From Pseudogemmobacter bohemicus (lineage in GTDB: Bacteria; Pseudomonadota; Alphaproteobacteria; Rhodobacterales; Rhodobacteraceae), in contig NZ_QNHG01000002.1 in the NCBI RefSeq assembly GCF_003290025.1, positions 446,941-510,940 of the forward strand: DNA of 64,000 nt, written 5' to 3'. Below, piece after piece: positions 1-8,690 of this stretch (its first letter is position 1; every line of letters starts with the position of its first letter). The notes under the pieces are model-generated. The model saw nothing but the letters and a program-made list of their open reading frames with translations. It did not search any database and was not told the DNA's origin. A program made the translations under genes and the position numbers.

Positions 1-783
1 GGGTTCAGGCTGAATCATCTCACCGGGAGCAGGAAAGCTGCCGGCCGCCACTTCGGCACGAAAAGCCGCGAGGGCGCTCTGTCGTTCCTCACATATCTGC
101 TGACGAAGGGTGGCAATATTGCCCCATGATCTCGCATGGCGAGGCAGGTGCGGGCTGTCGCCGGTAATATCTGATGTAAAGAGAAACACCACATCCCCTC
201 CGGGGCCAGAGCCCAGAGAAACGGTGACCAGCCCGGATTTGCGGGTAATCGCCGCCAACAGCGGGGCCGCGACCAGTTCGGCCTCGACGGCGAAGGCGCC
301 GGCGTCTTCCAGACGGCGGAATCGGTGCCAGAGGTCCTCGGCCTCGGCCAGATCGCGTCCGACACCCCGGACCCGGCCGGTCCAGGTGCTCTTGCGTGGT
401 ACAAAGCCGAGATGTCCCATGACGGGAATATCTTCGGCAGCCAGCAGGCTGACCAGAGACAGGCGACGCGCGGTGATGACCGCGTCTGCGCCGTCAGTCA
501 GGGCGCGGAAGGCGGTGCGCAGGATCTCGTCTTCGGTGACAGCCTCGGCAAAACCGAGAGCTGCGGTCACAAAGACCCGCTTCGATCCGCGCCGCACGGT
601 CGCGACATTGGCGGCCCGGCAGATCACCATCTCGATGCCGGCAGCCTCCGCCGCCGCTGCCTCTTCGGCGGTGTCAGCCGTGACCTGGGCGTGGCGGGCC
701 GGTGCTCCCTTACCTGCCCGGAGCGAACCCACCGTCACCAACCGCTCGGCAGGCCGCGCGCTCCAGTCAAATATCTTCGGCAT
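1..783 (-). CDS. PanB-like protein lacking the metal ligands (partial, 3' end outside window)
   Basis: The minus-strand frame is open from an ATG at 783 to the window edge (261 codons). Its start overlaps the rbsD stop (TGATG), so it is the last visible gene of the sugar operon. The second half resembles ketopantoate hydroxymethyltransferase: a GHLGFVP stretch (family GHLGLTP), an EDAGAFAVEAELV stretch that keeps the catalytic Glu, and a C-terminal part aligning with the family tail, so only a few residues are probably missing. The N-terminal half has lost the family's metal ligands: the GDS aspartate lies in CRAAN, the second Asp in TAALGF and the Glu in VITARR. I infer a paralogue with another chemistry or role, not pantothenate synthesis. 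Family membership is fairly secure; function is unknown. Confidence 0.7.
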   Translation of the reverse strand, partial: MPKIFDWSARPAERLVTVGSLRAGKGAPARHAQVTADTAEEAAAAEAAGIEMVICRAANVATVRRGSKRVFVTAALGFAEAVTEDEILRTAFRALTDGADAVITARRLSLVSLLAAEDIPVMGHLGFVPRKSTWTGRVRGVGRDLAEAEDLWHRFRRLEDAGAFAVEAELVAAPLLAAITRKSGLVTVSLGSGPGGDVVFLFTSDITGDSPHLPRHARSWGNIATLRQQICEERQSALAAFRAEVAAGSFPAPGEMIQPEP

Positions 784-1244
784 CAGGCTTTCAGCTTCCG
801 CGCATATTCGGGCGGCGCCACGACGCCGGGCTTATCAAACCATTTCGGAACATCCACCCCGGACCACAGCAGGATATTGCCCCATGGGTCAAAAGCGCCG
901 GTGCGTACAATCACCTTTGCCTGAGCGGCCATATCGCCAAGAATACGGCCATGGGTGGTCACCTCGTGATCGGAATCCGGGAAAAGCGTTTTCACCTTAT
1001 CCAGCAGAACGGGATTATTTGTCGGCAGATTGTCGGCGTAACCGACCTTCTCGGCGACAAAATCCGAAGCGATCAGCGACAGCACCTGCTCCAGATCCGG
1101 CAGGTCTTTCTCAATCGCGAGATCAACACGCCAGACGGTGTCTGGGATCGGGAAACCCGCGTCACAGACGATCATAAGATCGCCATGCCCCATCGAGGCG
1201 ATGGCATGGTTCAGTTCTGCATTCAGGATACGCCCACGTTTCAT
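783..1244 (-). CDS. rbsD: RbsD/FucU-type sugar pyranase (mutarotase)
   Basis: This 153-residue cytoplasmic protein belongs to the RbsD/FucU family, which interconverts beta-pyran and beta-furan forms of ribose or related sugars so that the kinase receives its preferred form. The N-terminus reads MKRGRILNAEL, followed by SMGHGD, whose His corresponds to the catalytic His20 of E. coli RbsD, and then CDAGFPIP, a family hallmark. The C-terminal VIRTG...GNILLWSGV matches the RbsD end, with about 16 extra residues (KWFDKPG onward) beyond the E. coli protein. It overlaps the kinase gene upstream and the PanB-like gene downstream by a few bases, implying translational coupling. The true substrate may not be ribose, because the neighbouring kinase lacks ribose-contacting residues. 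Confidence 0.85.
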   Translation of the reverse strand: MKRGRILNAELNHAIASMGHGDLMIVCDAGFPIPDTVWRVDLAIEKDLPDLEQVLSLIASDFVAEKVGYADNLPTNNPVLLDKVKTLFPDSDHEVTTHGRILGDMAAQAKVIVRTGAFDPWGNILLWSGVDVPKWFDKPGVVAPPEYARKLKA

Positions 1245-2167
1245 TGGTTTTCCTTTGCAAAGGCTTCGATTTCATGGCGTCGACCGAGCGAAGGCACCAC
1301 CCCAAGTTTCGTGCAGGCCCAGGAGCCGCACAGAGTACCAAAGCGCGCGGCGTCGGGGATGGATTTCCCCTCGGCCAGCGCCACGGCAAAGCCGGAACAG
1401 AAGGCGTCGCCGGCGCCGGTGGTATCGACCACCGCGACCTCGCGGGCGCGAATATGCAGATCATGCTCATCGGAAAGGACCAGAACGCCTTCACGGCCCA
1501 GCGTCACCACCACCGTGCCAACCCCCAGCCGCCGGAGCCGGATCGCCAGATCGCGCGAGGGCGTCGGATCATCGGGTTTCAGCCCCAGCAGAATGCGCAG
1601 CTCGCTTTCATTCGGGATCAGCACATCGACATGTCTGAAGATCGACGGATGCAGCGCGCGGGCAGGCGCCGGGTTCAGCACTGTCCTGGCCCCCGAGGCC
1701 TTCCCCAGTTCCATCGCGCGCGCGGCGGCGGCATCCGGGATTTCCAGCACGGTCATCACCACATCCGACATTGCCAGCCGGTCGGCGGATTTATCCACCT
1801 GGGCGGCATCCATCGCGTTATTCGCGCCCATATCGAGGATGATGAAATTATTGCCTTCGGTATTGAGTATGATGAACCCCACCCCGGTCGAACGATCCGG
1901 AAGCTCGGCGACATGGCGTGAATTCACACTCTCGGCGCGATACATATCGAGGCCGATCTTCGCCAGGGCATCATTTCCCACGCAGGCGACCAGCGCAGAA
2001 TCCGCCCCAAGCCGGGCTGTCGCGACCGCCTGGTTCGACCCCTTGCCCCCCGGCCCCATGTCGAAATCCGAGCCGAGGATCGTCTGGCCGAATATCGGCA
2101 GGGTCGGGGTTCTGATCGTCATCCCAACCGCAAAACTGCCGACGACGGTTATAACCGGTCTCTTCAT
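1241..2167 (-). CDS. PfkB-family (ribokinase-like) sugar kinase
   Basis: A 308-residue carbohydrate kinase that should phosphorylate the imported sugar with ATP. The PfkB signatures are present: GGKGSNQAVATARLG at about residues 40-54 and DTTGAGDAF at 248-256, with Asp254 as the predicted catalytic base. The N-terminal ribokinase motif GSxNxD, whose Asn and Asp hold ribose in E. coli RbsK, reads GSFAVGM here, so both sugar contacts are replaced. I therefore call it ribokinase-like rather than ribokinase and expect a different sugar or derivative. Its start overlaps the ATPase stop by four bases (ATGA) and its stop overlaps rbsD, which fits one polycistronic mRNA. Length is normal for the family. 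Confidence 0.85.
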   Translation of the reverse strand: MKRPVITVVGSFAVGMTIRTPTLPIFGQTILGSDFDMGPGGKGSNQAVATARLGADSALVACVGNDALAKIGLDMYRAESVNSRHVAELPDRSTGVGFIILNTEGNNFIILDMGANNAMDAAQVDKSADRLAMSDVVMTVLEIPDAAAARAMELGKASGARTVLNPAPARALHPSIFRHVDVLIPNESELRILLGLKPDDPTPSRDLAIRLRRLGVGTVVVTLGREGVLVLSDEHDLHIRAREVAVVDTTGAGDAFCSGFAVALAEGKSIPDAARFGTLCGSWACTKLGVVPSLGRRHEIEAFAKENQ

Positions 2168-3702
2168 GCTGCCCCCTCCGCGACCAGATGCGCGGGCTGT
2201 ACGCTCGCCGCCATCATAAGATTCTGTTCGGTGATCTCTGCCCCGGTGAAATCGCGCGACAGCGTGCCATGCGCCATCATCACCACCCGATTGGCATGCA
2301 GCACCAGCTCCGGCAGTTCAGACGAGATCATCAGCACGGCCAGCCCTTCCTGCGCGAGGCGCTTGAGGATCGCGTAAATCTCGGCCTTGGCACCGACATC
2401 AATGCCTCGGGTCGGCTCATGCAGGATCAGCACCCTCGGCTCGGAGACGATGCCGCGCGACAGGATGATCTTCTGCTGATTGCCGCCGGACAGAGTGCCC
2501 ATCACCTGCGCGGGGCCGGAGACCCGCGCGTCGAAAGCCCGGATCTGCCGCGCAGCCGTGTCGCCGATCAGCGCGTTCAGCAACACGCCGATCCGCGAAT
2601 GGCGATCCAGCGTCGAAGAGACCACATTCTGCGCCACCGACATGGTCAGCAGCGCACCGCCATTGCGTCGGTCGGCCGGGATAAGCGCGATGCCCCCCTG
2701 AATAGCCGCCATCGGCTTTTGCGCAGGCAGGATCTGCCCGCAGACCGTCACCTCGCCCGAGCGCGGGCAAAGGCCGAAGATCGCTTCGGCCAGAATATCC
2801 TTGCCGCTGCCCGGCAGACCGCCAACCCCCAGGATCTCGCCCGGGCGCAGATCAAGGTCGATGCCATGGATCTCACCTGGCACCCGGAAATCGCGCAGCG
2901 AAAGCACCGGCTGCGCCTCTGCCGGCTTATGGGTCAGCCCATAGGGCACCGCATCGCCGAGATCACGACCGACCATCGAGGCAACCAGATGCGGCACCGT
3001 CACGCCCGAAAGGTCGGTGATGCTCTCGACCAGTTCACCATCGCGCATAACGCTGATCCGGTCCGAGATCGCCAGCACTTCATTCAGGTGATGCGAGATA
3101 TAGACAATGGCAACGCCGTCATCGCGAAGCTGGCGCATAATATTGAAAAGGTGCTCGGATTCATGGGGAGAGAGCGCGGAGTTCGGCTCATCCAGCACCA
3201 GAACCCGCACTTTGCGGACCAGGGCGCGGGCAATTTCCACCAGTTGCATCTGGGCGACCGAGAGGTCGCGCAAAGGCGTGGCCGGGTCAGTATCCATGCC
3301 AAGCCGGGCCAGAATCTCACGCGACCGGGCCTGGGCCCGCGCGCGGCGGATCAACTGCCAGGGCGGGATTTCTGCCAGCGCCGGCAGCATCACATTCTCG
3401 CCGACCGAGAGATTGCGGCACAGTGACAATTCCTGGAACACCACGGCAATCCCGCGCCGCCGCACCTCCAGCGGCGAAGAGAGCCGCAGCGGTTTGCCGT
3501 CGAGCATCAGCGTACCCTCACTGGGCGCCAGCACACCCGCGAGGATATTCATCAGGGTCGATTTGCCTGCGCCATTCTCACCGATCACGGCATGAATCTC
3601 GCCCGGGTTCAGGGCCAACGACACATTCGAGAGTGCCCGCACGCCCGGGAAGGATTTGCCGATCCGCTGAAAAGAGACGACAGGGAGAGTGTCTGTCTGC
3701 AT
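2164..3702 (-). CDS. Sugar ABC transporter ATPase (RbsA/XylG type, two nucleotide-binding domains)
   Basis: A 512-residue tandem ATPase energising uptake of a monosaccharide by the permease and binding protein encoded upstream. Domain 1 has Walker A GENGAGKS (residues 41-48), a divergent signature LSVAQMQ and Walker B VLVLDEP. Domain 2 has the modified P-loop GLPGSGKD and the signature LSGGNQQK, then LILHEPTRGIDVGAKAE. The weak second P-loop and divergent first signature are typical of the CUT2 family. It lies 82 bases after the binding-protein gene, across a hairpin, and overlaps the kinase gene. It is probably co-transcribed with the whole operon under the divergent AraC regulator. Confidence 0.92.
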   Translation of the reverse strand: MQTDTLPVVSFQRIGKSFPGVRALSNVSLALNPGEIHAVIGENGAGKSTLMNILAGVLAPSEGTLMLDGKPLRLSSPLEVRRRGIAVVFQELSLCRNLSVGENVMLPALAEIPPWQLIRRARAQARSREILARLGMDTDPATPLRDLSVAQMQLVEIARALVRKVRVLVLDEPNSALSPHESEHLFNIMRQLRDDGVAIVYISHHLNEVLAISDRISVMRDGELVESITDLSGVTVPHLVASMVGRDLGDAVPYGLTHKPAEAQPVLSLRDFRVPGEIHGIDLDLRPGEILGVGGLPGSGKDILAEAIFGLCPRSGEVTVCGQILPAQKPMAAIQGGIALIPADRRNGGALLTMSVAQNVVSSTLDRHSRIGVLLNALIGDTAARQIRAFDARVSGPAQVMGTLSGGNQQKIILSRGIVSEPRVLILHEPTRGIDVGAKAEIYAILKRLAQEGLAVLMISSELPELVLHANRVVMMAHGTLSRDFTGAEITEQNLMMAASVQPAHLVAEGAA

Positions 3703-3735
3703 TCGGTGCCGATCTGTTCAAAACTGTTCGAGGTA

Positions 3736-3764
3736 GTGGCCCGGACCAGACCGGCCCGGGCCAC
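3736..3764 (-). terminator. Hairpin between binding-protein and ATPase genes (attenuator or mRNA-stabilising)
   Basis: Perfect 9-bp arms GTGGCCCGG (3736-3744) and CCGGGCCAC (3756-3764) with an 11-base loop. No T-run follows on the minus strand, so a full terminator is unlikely. Such hairpins after binding-protein genes usually protect the upstream mRNA and lower expression of the ATPase; this role is inferred. Confidence 0.55.
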
Positions 3765-3784
3765 AGCAGCTCAGGCCGCTTTGA

Positions 3785-4750
3785 TCAGTTCACCTCTGCA
3801 ATATTCTCAGAGGTATAGATGCCAACGCCGGTATCGACATTGTCGATGGTTTCGCCATTCAGGAACTTCACCAGCAGGTCGACGGCAGCGAAGCCCTGCG
3901 CTTCCGGCGCCTGGTCGATCGTCGCCTGGATGACGCCTTTCTCGACAAACTCGACGGTCTGATCGAGCAGATCGAAGCCGACGATCTTCACCGCACCTGC
4001 CTTGCCATTGCGGTCAACCCAGGACCCGGCCGCCGGAGTGGTGCAGCATTCAAGGCTCAGCAGGCCCGAGATTTCGGGATTGCCAAGCATGGCATTCTCA
4101 ATCGCCGCATACATCTCCTGCGGGTCGGTGCCGGTATTGATGGTCTGAACCACTTCGGTGCCGGTGCAGTCAGCGGCCAGCGCATCACGCGCACCGCTTT
4201 CGCGGTCAAGGGACCATTGCGCGGCGGCATCCAGCGTCAGGATCAGGATCTTGCCCTCGGGGTGAACCTGGCACATCAGCTTGCCCGCTTCACGACCCGA
4301 TTGGATCAGATCCTGGCCAGCAAAGGCCAGACGCTTGCTGTCGGGGTTGTCGGTATTATAGGTGATGACCGGAATCCCGGCATCGACCACGCGGTCGATG
4401 ATCGGCGCCAGCGCATCGGTCGAGACCGAGGAAATCGCCAGCCCGTCCATCGTATCCAGCAGCGCCTCGATCTCATTGATCTGGCCATCGGCATCAGCGC
4501 CCACCGGACCGATGAACTTTGCCGCAACCTTATCCAGCGCATCGCCCCGTTCGACACCGGCGCGGATCTGCGGCGCAAACTCGTTCGAGACATCGTGATA
4601 GGAGACAAAGATGTTCAGCTCTTCGCCGGCCGCTACCTTGTCAGCGATCCGCTGGGCAAGCGCGAAATCTTTGACATTGACCGGCTCCGCCGCAGCCAGC
4701 ATCGGCCAGACCATCCCCACGATCAAAGCAGTTCCAAGCAGTTTTTTCAT
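3785..4750 (-). CDS. Periplasmic sugar-binding protein (RbsB-like, CUT2)
   Basis: A 321-residue substrate-binding protein of the periplasmic binding protein type 1 fold. The N-terminus MKKLLGTALIVGMVWPMLAAAEP is a Sec signal peptide, with probable cleavage after AAA near residue 21. The mature part shows the alternating alpha/beta lobe pattern, with GIPVITYNTDNP and KIVGFDLLDQTV typical of the family. The start is well supported: GGGAGGAATAAAAA precedes the ATG. It is encoded between the permease (upstream) and the ATPase (downstream), so all three transporter parts are present. The ligand cannot be read from sequence; a ribose-like sugar is suggested by RbsD and the kinase, but a modified sugar is equally possible. 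Confidence 0.9.
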   Translation of the reverse strand: MKKLLGTALIVGMVWPMLAAAEPVNVKDFALAQRIADKVAAGEELNIFVSYHDVSNEFAPQIRAGVERGDALDKVAAKFIGPVGADADGQINEIEALLDTMDGLAISSVSTDALAPIIDRVVDAGIPVITYNTDNPDSKRLAFAGQDLIQSGREAGKLMCQVHPEGKILILTLDAAAQWSLDRESGARDALAADCTGTEVVQTINTGTDPQEMYAAIENAMLGNPEISGLLSLECCTTPAAGSWVDRNGKAGAVKIVGFDLLDQTVEFVEKGVIQATIDQAPEAQGFAAVDLLVKFLNGETIDNVDTGVGIYTSENIAEVN

Positions 4751-4832
4751 TTTTTATTCCTCCCAGATTTGTTATTTCCGATCATACCCTCCCGCATGAC
4801 CGTCCCTTTCGGGTTCTGTCAGATTCACCTTT

Positions 4833-5846
4833 TCAGACACGGCGCTCCCTGATGGTCCACCGGTCGATGGCAACCGCCACGACGATGACCAGGCCAATCA
4901 GAAACTCCTGTGCGAAAGGCGAAACGCCGGTCAGCACAAGCCCGTTACGCAACACACCGATGATCAGCACGCCGAGGATGGTTCCGATGATGGTGCCCTC
5001 GCCCCCGGCAAGCGAGGTGCCCCCCACAATCGTCGCAGCGATGACGTCCAGTTCCAGCCCCAGCCCTGTGCGCCCGGCCTGGCCCGACGGCAGGAAAGCG
5101 ATCGACAGGATGCCGGCAAAGGCCGCAAGCCCCCCCATCAGCGCAAAGGCCGCGATCTTGACCTTCTCGACAGAGATGCCAGAGACACGCGCTGCTTTGG
5201 TCGATCCGCCAACTGCCAGCACGCGAAAACCGAACGATGTCCGCGCCAGCAGGAACCAGCCCGCCAGTGCGATCAGCACAAAGAAGACGAGCTGCATGGG
5301 CACACCGGCAATCGCCCCCTGCCCAAGGAACGTGAACTGTCCCAGAACATCGGGATTCGCGCCGTTTCTCGCATTCACCGTGACCGGGCGCCCATCGGTC
5401 AGGATCAGCGCTGCGCCCCGCACCATTGAAAGCATCCCCAGCGTTGCGATCAGCGAGGGCAGCCGCCCATAGGTCGACAAAAGCCCGTTGATGATGCCGA
5501 TCACGATACCTGCCAGAATTCCGACCATCAGTGACGGGAAAAGCCCGTAACCGGCGACGATCACCATCCCGGTCACCAGACCGCAAAATGCATAAATCGA
5601 CCCCACCGAGAGGTCGACTTCGCCCGAGGCCAGTACGAATGTCATTCCGACCGCCATGATCCCGAGCAGCGAGACCTGACGGCCGATATTCAGCAGATTG
5701 TTGGTCGTGAGAAAACGGTCATTCAAGATGGCCAGCACAATGCACATGACCAGAAGGGCCAGCGCGACGCCGGTTTCGCGCCCGCCAAATCGGGAGAACC
5801 GCTTTTTTACCGCTTTTGTTGCGGGCTGTGCCAGAGACCCTGTCAT
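4833..5846 (-). CDS. Sugar ABC transporter permease (RbsC-like)
   Basis: A 337-residue inner-membrane permease of the ribose/xylose CUT2 family, forming the translocation pore with the tandem ATPase. About eight to ten hydrophobic segments are visible, including GVALALLVMCIVLAI near the N-terminus. Family motifs GEVDLSVGS and the C-terminal GGTSLAGGEGT...GVLIIGVLRNGL are intact. I chose the ATG at 5846 (MTGSLAQ) over an upstream ATG at 5900 because GGAAAGGAAG sits just before it and the extra 18 residues are not family-like. It is the second gene of the operon after the dioxygenase and is followed by the binding-protein gene. Confidence 0.9.
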   Translation of the reverse strand: MTGSLAQPATKAVKKRFSRFGGRETGVALALLVMCIVLAILNDRFLTTNNLLNIGRQVSLLGIMAVGMTFVLASGEVDLSVGSIYAFCGLVTGMVIVAGYGLFPSLMVGILAGIVIGIINGLLSTYGRLPSLIATLGMLSMVRGAALILTDGRPVTVNARNGANPDVLGQFTFLGQGAIAGVPMQLVFFVLIALAGWFLLARTSFGFRVLAVGGSTKAARVSGISVEKVKIAAFALMGGLAAFAGILSIAFLPSGQAGRTGLGLELDVIAATIVGGTSLAGGEGTIIGTILGVLIIGVLRNGLVLTGVSPFAQEFLIGLVIVVAVAIDRWTIRERRV

Positions 5847-5899
5847 CAGCTTCCTTTCCGGGATGGCCTTCTGTTGAAGGGCCTTTCTGGGATGGCGCA

Positions 5900-5918
5900 C
5901 GGCCCGCGAGGCGGGCCG
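5900..5918 (-). other. Hairpin between the dioxygenase and permease genes
   Basis: Perfect inverted repeat CGGCCCGC-GAG-GCGGGCCG with a 3-base loop. There is no T-run downstream on the minus strand, so it is more likely an mRNA processing or stabilising element than a terminator. It separates the oxygenase gene from the transporter genes and could set different mRNA levels. Confidence 0.45.
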
Positions 5919-5940
5919 CCGTGGCTCAGGAAAACCGAAG

Positions 5941-6702
5941 TCAGGCAGCCATGAAGCTGCCAGCGGGAACCGGCTTCATCTCTTCGTAATTGCCGTATTC
6001 GCGCAGGCGGGCAAAGGGCGCATTCGAGACAGCGTTGTAAGAGCAGATGTACCCCCAGCGATAGGTGTCGCTGTTGTTTGCATCCGAGCGGTGCAGCAGG
6101 TTTCCGTGGAACACCAGCGCATCACCGGCCTCCATCTCGACATAGAGATGCTCGTATCGCTCAAGAGCAGCCTCAAGATGGGCACGCGCCACATTGGTCT
6201 GGCCATCTTCGCGGATGTGGTCAAGACGGCCAAGCTTATGCGTGCCGCTCAACACCTGAAGGCAGCCATTTTCTTTGGTGGCTTTGTCAAGCGAGATATA
6301 GATCGAGAGCATATCGGGGCGCAGGCAGCCATTGTTATACCAATAGCCGAAATCCTGATGCCACTCCCATGCACCGCCTTCTCGCGGCTGCTTCATCGTC
6401 ATCTTGTGGCTGTAGAGATAGGTCTCTTCGCCAAGAAGCGCCTCAGCCTGCAACACCATACGCTGATCGCGGGCAAGCAGCCCGTATTTGTCGTCACCCG
6501 CAGTGTTCCACATTTTCAGCAGGGTGCTTTTGCCGTCACGGTCCCCCTTGGCCATCACGCTGCCCTCGCGCGCCTCTTCCTCAAGCTGCCTGCGGGCGTG
6601 ATCACGGAAATTGGTGACTTCGTCGGCTGAAAGCAGCCCTTTGACGATATAGAAGCCATCTTCTGCATAGCGAACCTGCTGGTCCCTGGTCGGCATAAGC
6701 AT
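5941..6702 (-). CDS. Phytanoyl-CoA dioxygenase (PhyH) family Fe(II)/2-oxoglutarate oxygenase
   Basis: A 253-residue cytoplasmic non-haem iron oxygenase. The Fe-binding triad is visible: HQD (H115, D117) in WEWHQDFGYW and the distal His204 in HGNLLHRSDAN, with the nearby Arg that usually binds 2-oxoglutarate. Family members hydroxylate unactivated carbons using O2 and 2-oxoglutarate. It is the first gene of the sugar-transport operon, divergent from the AraC regulator, so I infer that it acts on the imported compound or a derivative, for example oxidative removal of a substituent before kinase action. A GAGGGAGGG ribosome site precedes ATG 6702. Family assignment is firm; the substrate is unknown. 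Confidence 0.88.
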   Translation of the reverse strand: MLMPTRDQQVRYAEDGFYIVKGLLSADEVTNFRDHARRQLEEEAREGSVMAKGDRDGKSTLLKMWNTAGDDKYGLLARDQRMVLQAEALLGEETYLYSHKMTMKQPREGGAWEWHQDFGYWYNNGCLRPDMLSIYISLDKATKENGCLQVLSGTHKLGRLDHIREDGQTNVARAHLEAALERYEHLYVEMEAGDALVFHGNLLHRSDANNSDTYRWGYICSYNAVSNAPFARLREYGNYEEMKPVPAGSFMAA

Positions 6703-6812
6703 GACCCGGCCCTCCCTCTGTCTTCAATATGAGATCTGTTCCTCCGAACCGCTGGCACAGGGCCAACGGCTCCTCCTGACGGGCATATTGACGGCTGCGC
6801 CACCATTCTAAA

Positions 6813-7706
6813 ATGGACTCTCAGATCAATTATTTATACAAAACGCGCATGATTCAGCCAAGTTTAAAACGAACGGTTTTTGTCGAGAACCTGCACACCC
6901 TTCCCGACCCTCGCTGGGAAGGGGCCGTTGCCCGGGTGCCACGGGCAGGCCATGTGATCTGTGGTCCGGATTACGCGGTCAGCCGGCTTTCCTCTCCCGG
7001 CTTCGACCTCCTTTACTGCCGCGAGGGTCAGGGCACGATCCATATCGGTGACGAGATCCGGCGGATCGGCCCTTCGACCTGTGCGGTGATTGCAGGGGAT
7101 CGCCCACATGGCCATTTTGCCGACCGGCAGGATCCCTGGGTGCTGTACTGGCTGCGCATCACAGGTGCCGAGGCGACGACCATGATCCGAATGCTGTTCG
7201 GGCCTGATGGCAGAATTCCGATCGCGCGCGGAGCGGCAATTGCCGACTGGTTTGCCCGCCTGTTCGATCTGATGCGAGAGCGGGGCAAGAACCAGGAGTT
7301 GCTGATCAACAGGCAAATAGCCGAGCTGTGGTCGCTGCTCAACGCCGAGCGTCTTGCGATGGAGAGCGATCGCCTGCCACCCGCCCTGACGCGGCTGATT
7401 GCCGCGATGGGCGACAGACCCGAGCTGCGCTGGCCGGCAGAAGACATGACAGCAACAGCCCGGCTGAGTGGGGCGCAGCTGCGCCGCCTGTTCAGCGCGC
7501 ATCTGCACATGACGCCCCGCGAATGGCTGCGCCGACAACGCATCCAGCGTGCCCAGGATCTGCTGCTCCGCCAGGGCGTGAAGGTCTCCTGGGTCGCAGA
7601 GACCTGTGGCTTCAGCGACATTTACCATTTCAGCCGCGAATTTCGCCGGGTGGTCGGCATGTCACCGACCGCCTGGCGACAATCGGACAGCGGCAGCAGC
7701 AGGTAA
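6813..7706 (+). CDS. AraC-family transcriptional regulator of the adjacent sugar operon
   Basis: A 297-residue regulator with an N-terminal cupin-like ligand-sensing domain (about residues 40-150, including a GDRPHGHF metal-site-like stretch) and a C-terminal pair of helix-turn-helix motifs (about 215-290). The second includes the conserved VAETCGFSDIYHFSREFRR...SPTAWR signature of the family. It is transcribed divergently from the oxygenase/transporter operon across a 110-base AT-rich gap and is the obvious candidate activator. Two starts are possible, ATG 6813 and ATG 6849 (MIQPSL), and neither has a clear Shine-Dalgarno sequence, so the first 12 residues are uncertain. Confidence 0.88.
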   Translation: MDSQINYLYKTRMIQPSLKRTVFVENLHTLPDPRWEGAVARVPRAGHVICGPDYAVSRLSSPGFDLLYCREGQGTIHIGDEIRRIGPSTCAVIAGDRPHGHFADRQDPWVLYWLRITGAEATTMIRMLFGPDGRIPIARGAAIADWFARLFDLMRERGKNQELLINRQIAELWSLLNAERLAMESDRLPPALTRLIAAMGDRPELRWPAEDMTATARLSGAQLRRLFSAHLHMTPREWLRRQRIQRAQDLLLRQGVKVSWVAETCGFSDIYHFSREFRRVVGMSPTAWRQSDSGSSR

Positions 7707-7979
7707 AGCGTCGTCGCTCTGAGCTGAAGCATAAGCCCTGCGATGACTGCTGACATTCGGGTGTGTCCCGGCTCCGAAGCCCCCGCTTCCCCCGGCCTTG
7801 TCGCGACAGATCCGGCCGTCAATCGGCGTGGAACGCTGCCCCCTATCGGCGCGCGATATTGGCTCTGACGCAGGTTTGGTGCAGTTGAGCCTCAAGCTCG
7901 CTACATTTTGGCCTTTCTTGTAGGGGAATCGCCCATAGCTTCATGGTTTTCGCGCCGAGATTTTCCGACAGCAGGGCCA

Positions 7980-8180
7980 CAGCAGGGCTTACGTCCAATC
8001 GGATTGAGATCGACGGCAACACAATCCGTATCCACGCCGCTCATCGGAAGCCACAGCCGCCTGTCCGCGCTGCGGGAGTGCCTCGCACCATATTGACAGT
8101 CGTTACCTGCGCCGGCCCGCTGATGGTCCTGCGCATGGTCGTATGCCAGGCGAACGTTCTTCGAACTTGCAGACATCAAT
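7980..8180 (+). pseudogene. Remnant of ISL3-type transposase (N-terminal zinc finger)
   Basis: In one plus frame the sequence reads RIEIDGNTIRIHA, then shifts frame to CPRCGSASHHIDSRYLRRPAD (8062-8124), which matches the N-terminal CPxCG zinc finger of ISL3-family transposases (RxHSRYxRxLADLP). A further frame change follows at HGRM. No terminal repeats or remaining transposase body are visible, so this is a short, multiply frameshifted fragment. The surrounding 7707-7979 holds no gene that I can support. Confidence 0.55.
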
Positions 8181-8371
8181 TCCACGACCAGAAAGGATGA
8201 AAAGGTCGCCGACCACGGGATCACCGGCCTGAACACCGAAACCATCACGACATCCATCAGCGCGGCGTGCCCCGCTGGCTAAGGAGTTGACTGACTGCGT
8301 GCCGGGCGTGCCTGAATGTCGAAGCACAACCCCGACGCCAGGACGATCAACTGCCTGTGCGAAGAAAAGGG

Positions 8372-8690
8372 GCAATGGGAAGTCTTCACGCGTCTTCCTG
8401 ATGACGGACGGATATGTCTCAGCGGCAACGCCGCGGGACGCGCCCTTCGTGGTGCAGCACTTCGCGGAAAGGCCTGGTTCTTTGCCGTTTCTCCCCGCGA
8501 TGGCGGCCGAGCCACCTTGAGATATACCCCGATCGTCACCGCGAAAATCAACGACACCGATCCTCAGACCTGGCTTGCCGATGTTCGCGCGCCTGCCCGA
8601 ACTGCTCCCGTGGCATTGGAAGAGCAAGGACGTCGTTACAAGGGCATCCGGACCACGGCTTCCCCGGACAGTTCCTCCCGAAGCGACGAA
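8372..8690 (+). pseudogene. Remnant of IS66-family transposase (TnpC C-terminus)
   Basis: The plus-strand translation runs through LPDDGRICLSGN (family LxDGRIELDNN), a stretch like the IR.IAL.RKN..F region, and TAKINDTDPQTWLADVRA (family TAKLNGVDPQAWL.DVLA). It then frameshifts by one base into RARLPELLPWHWK, the IS66 C-terminal signature. An internal stretch is shortened and there is no N-terminal part, no TnpA or TnpB, and no terminal repeat. It is a decayed IS66 tail lying next to the ISL3-type relic. Confidence 0.65.
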
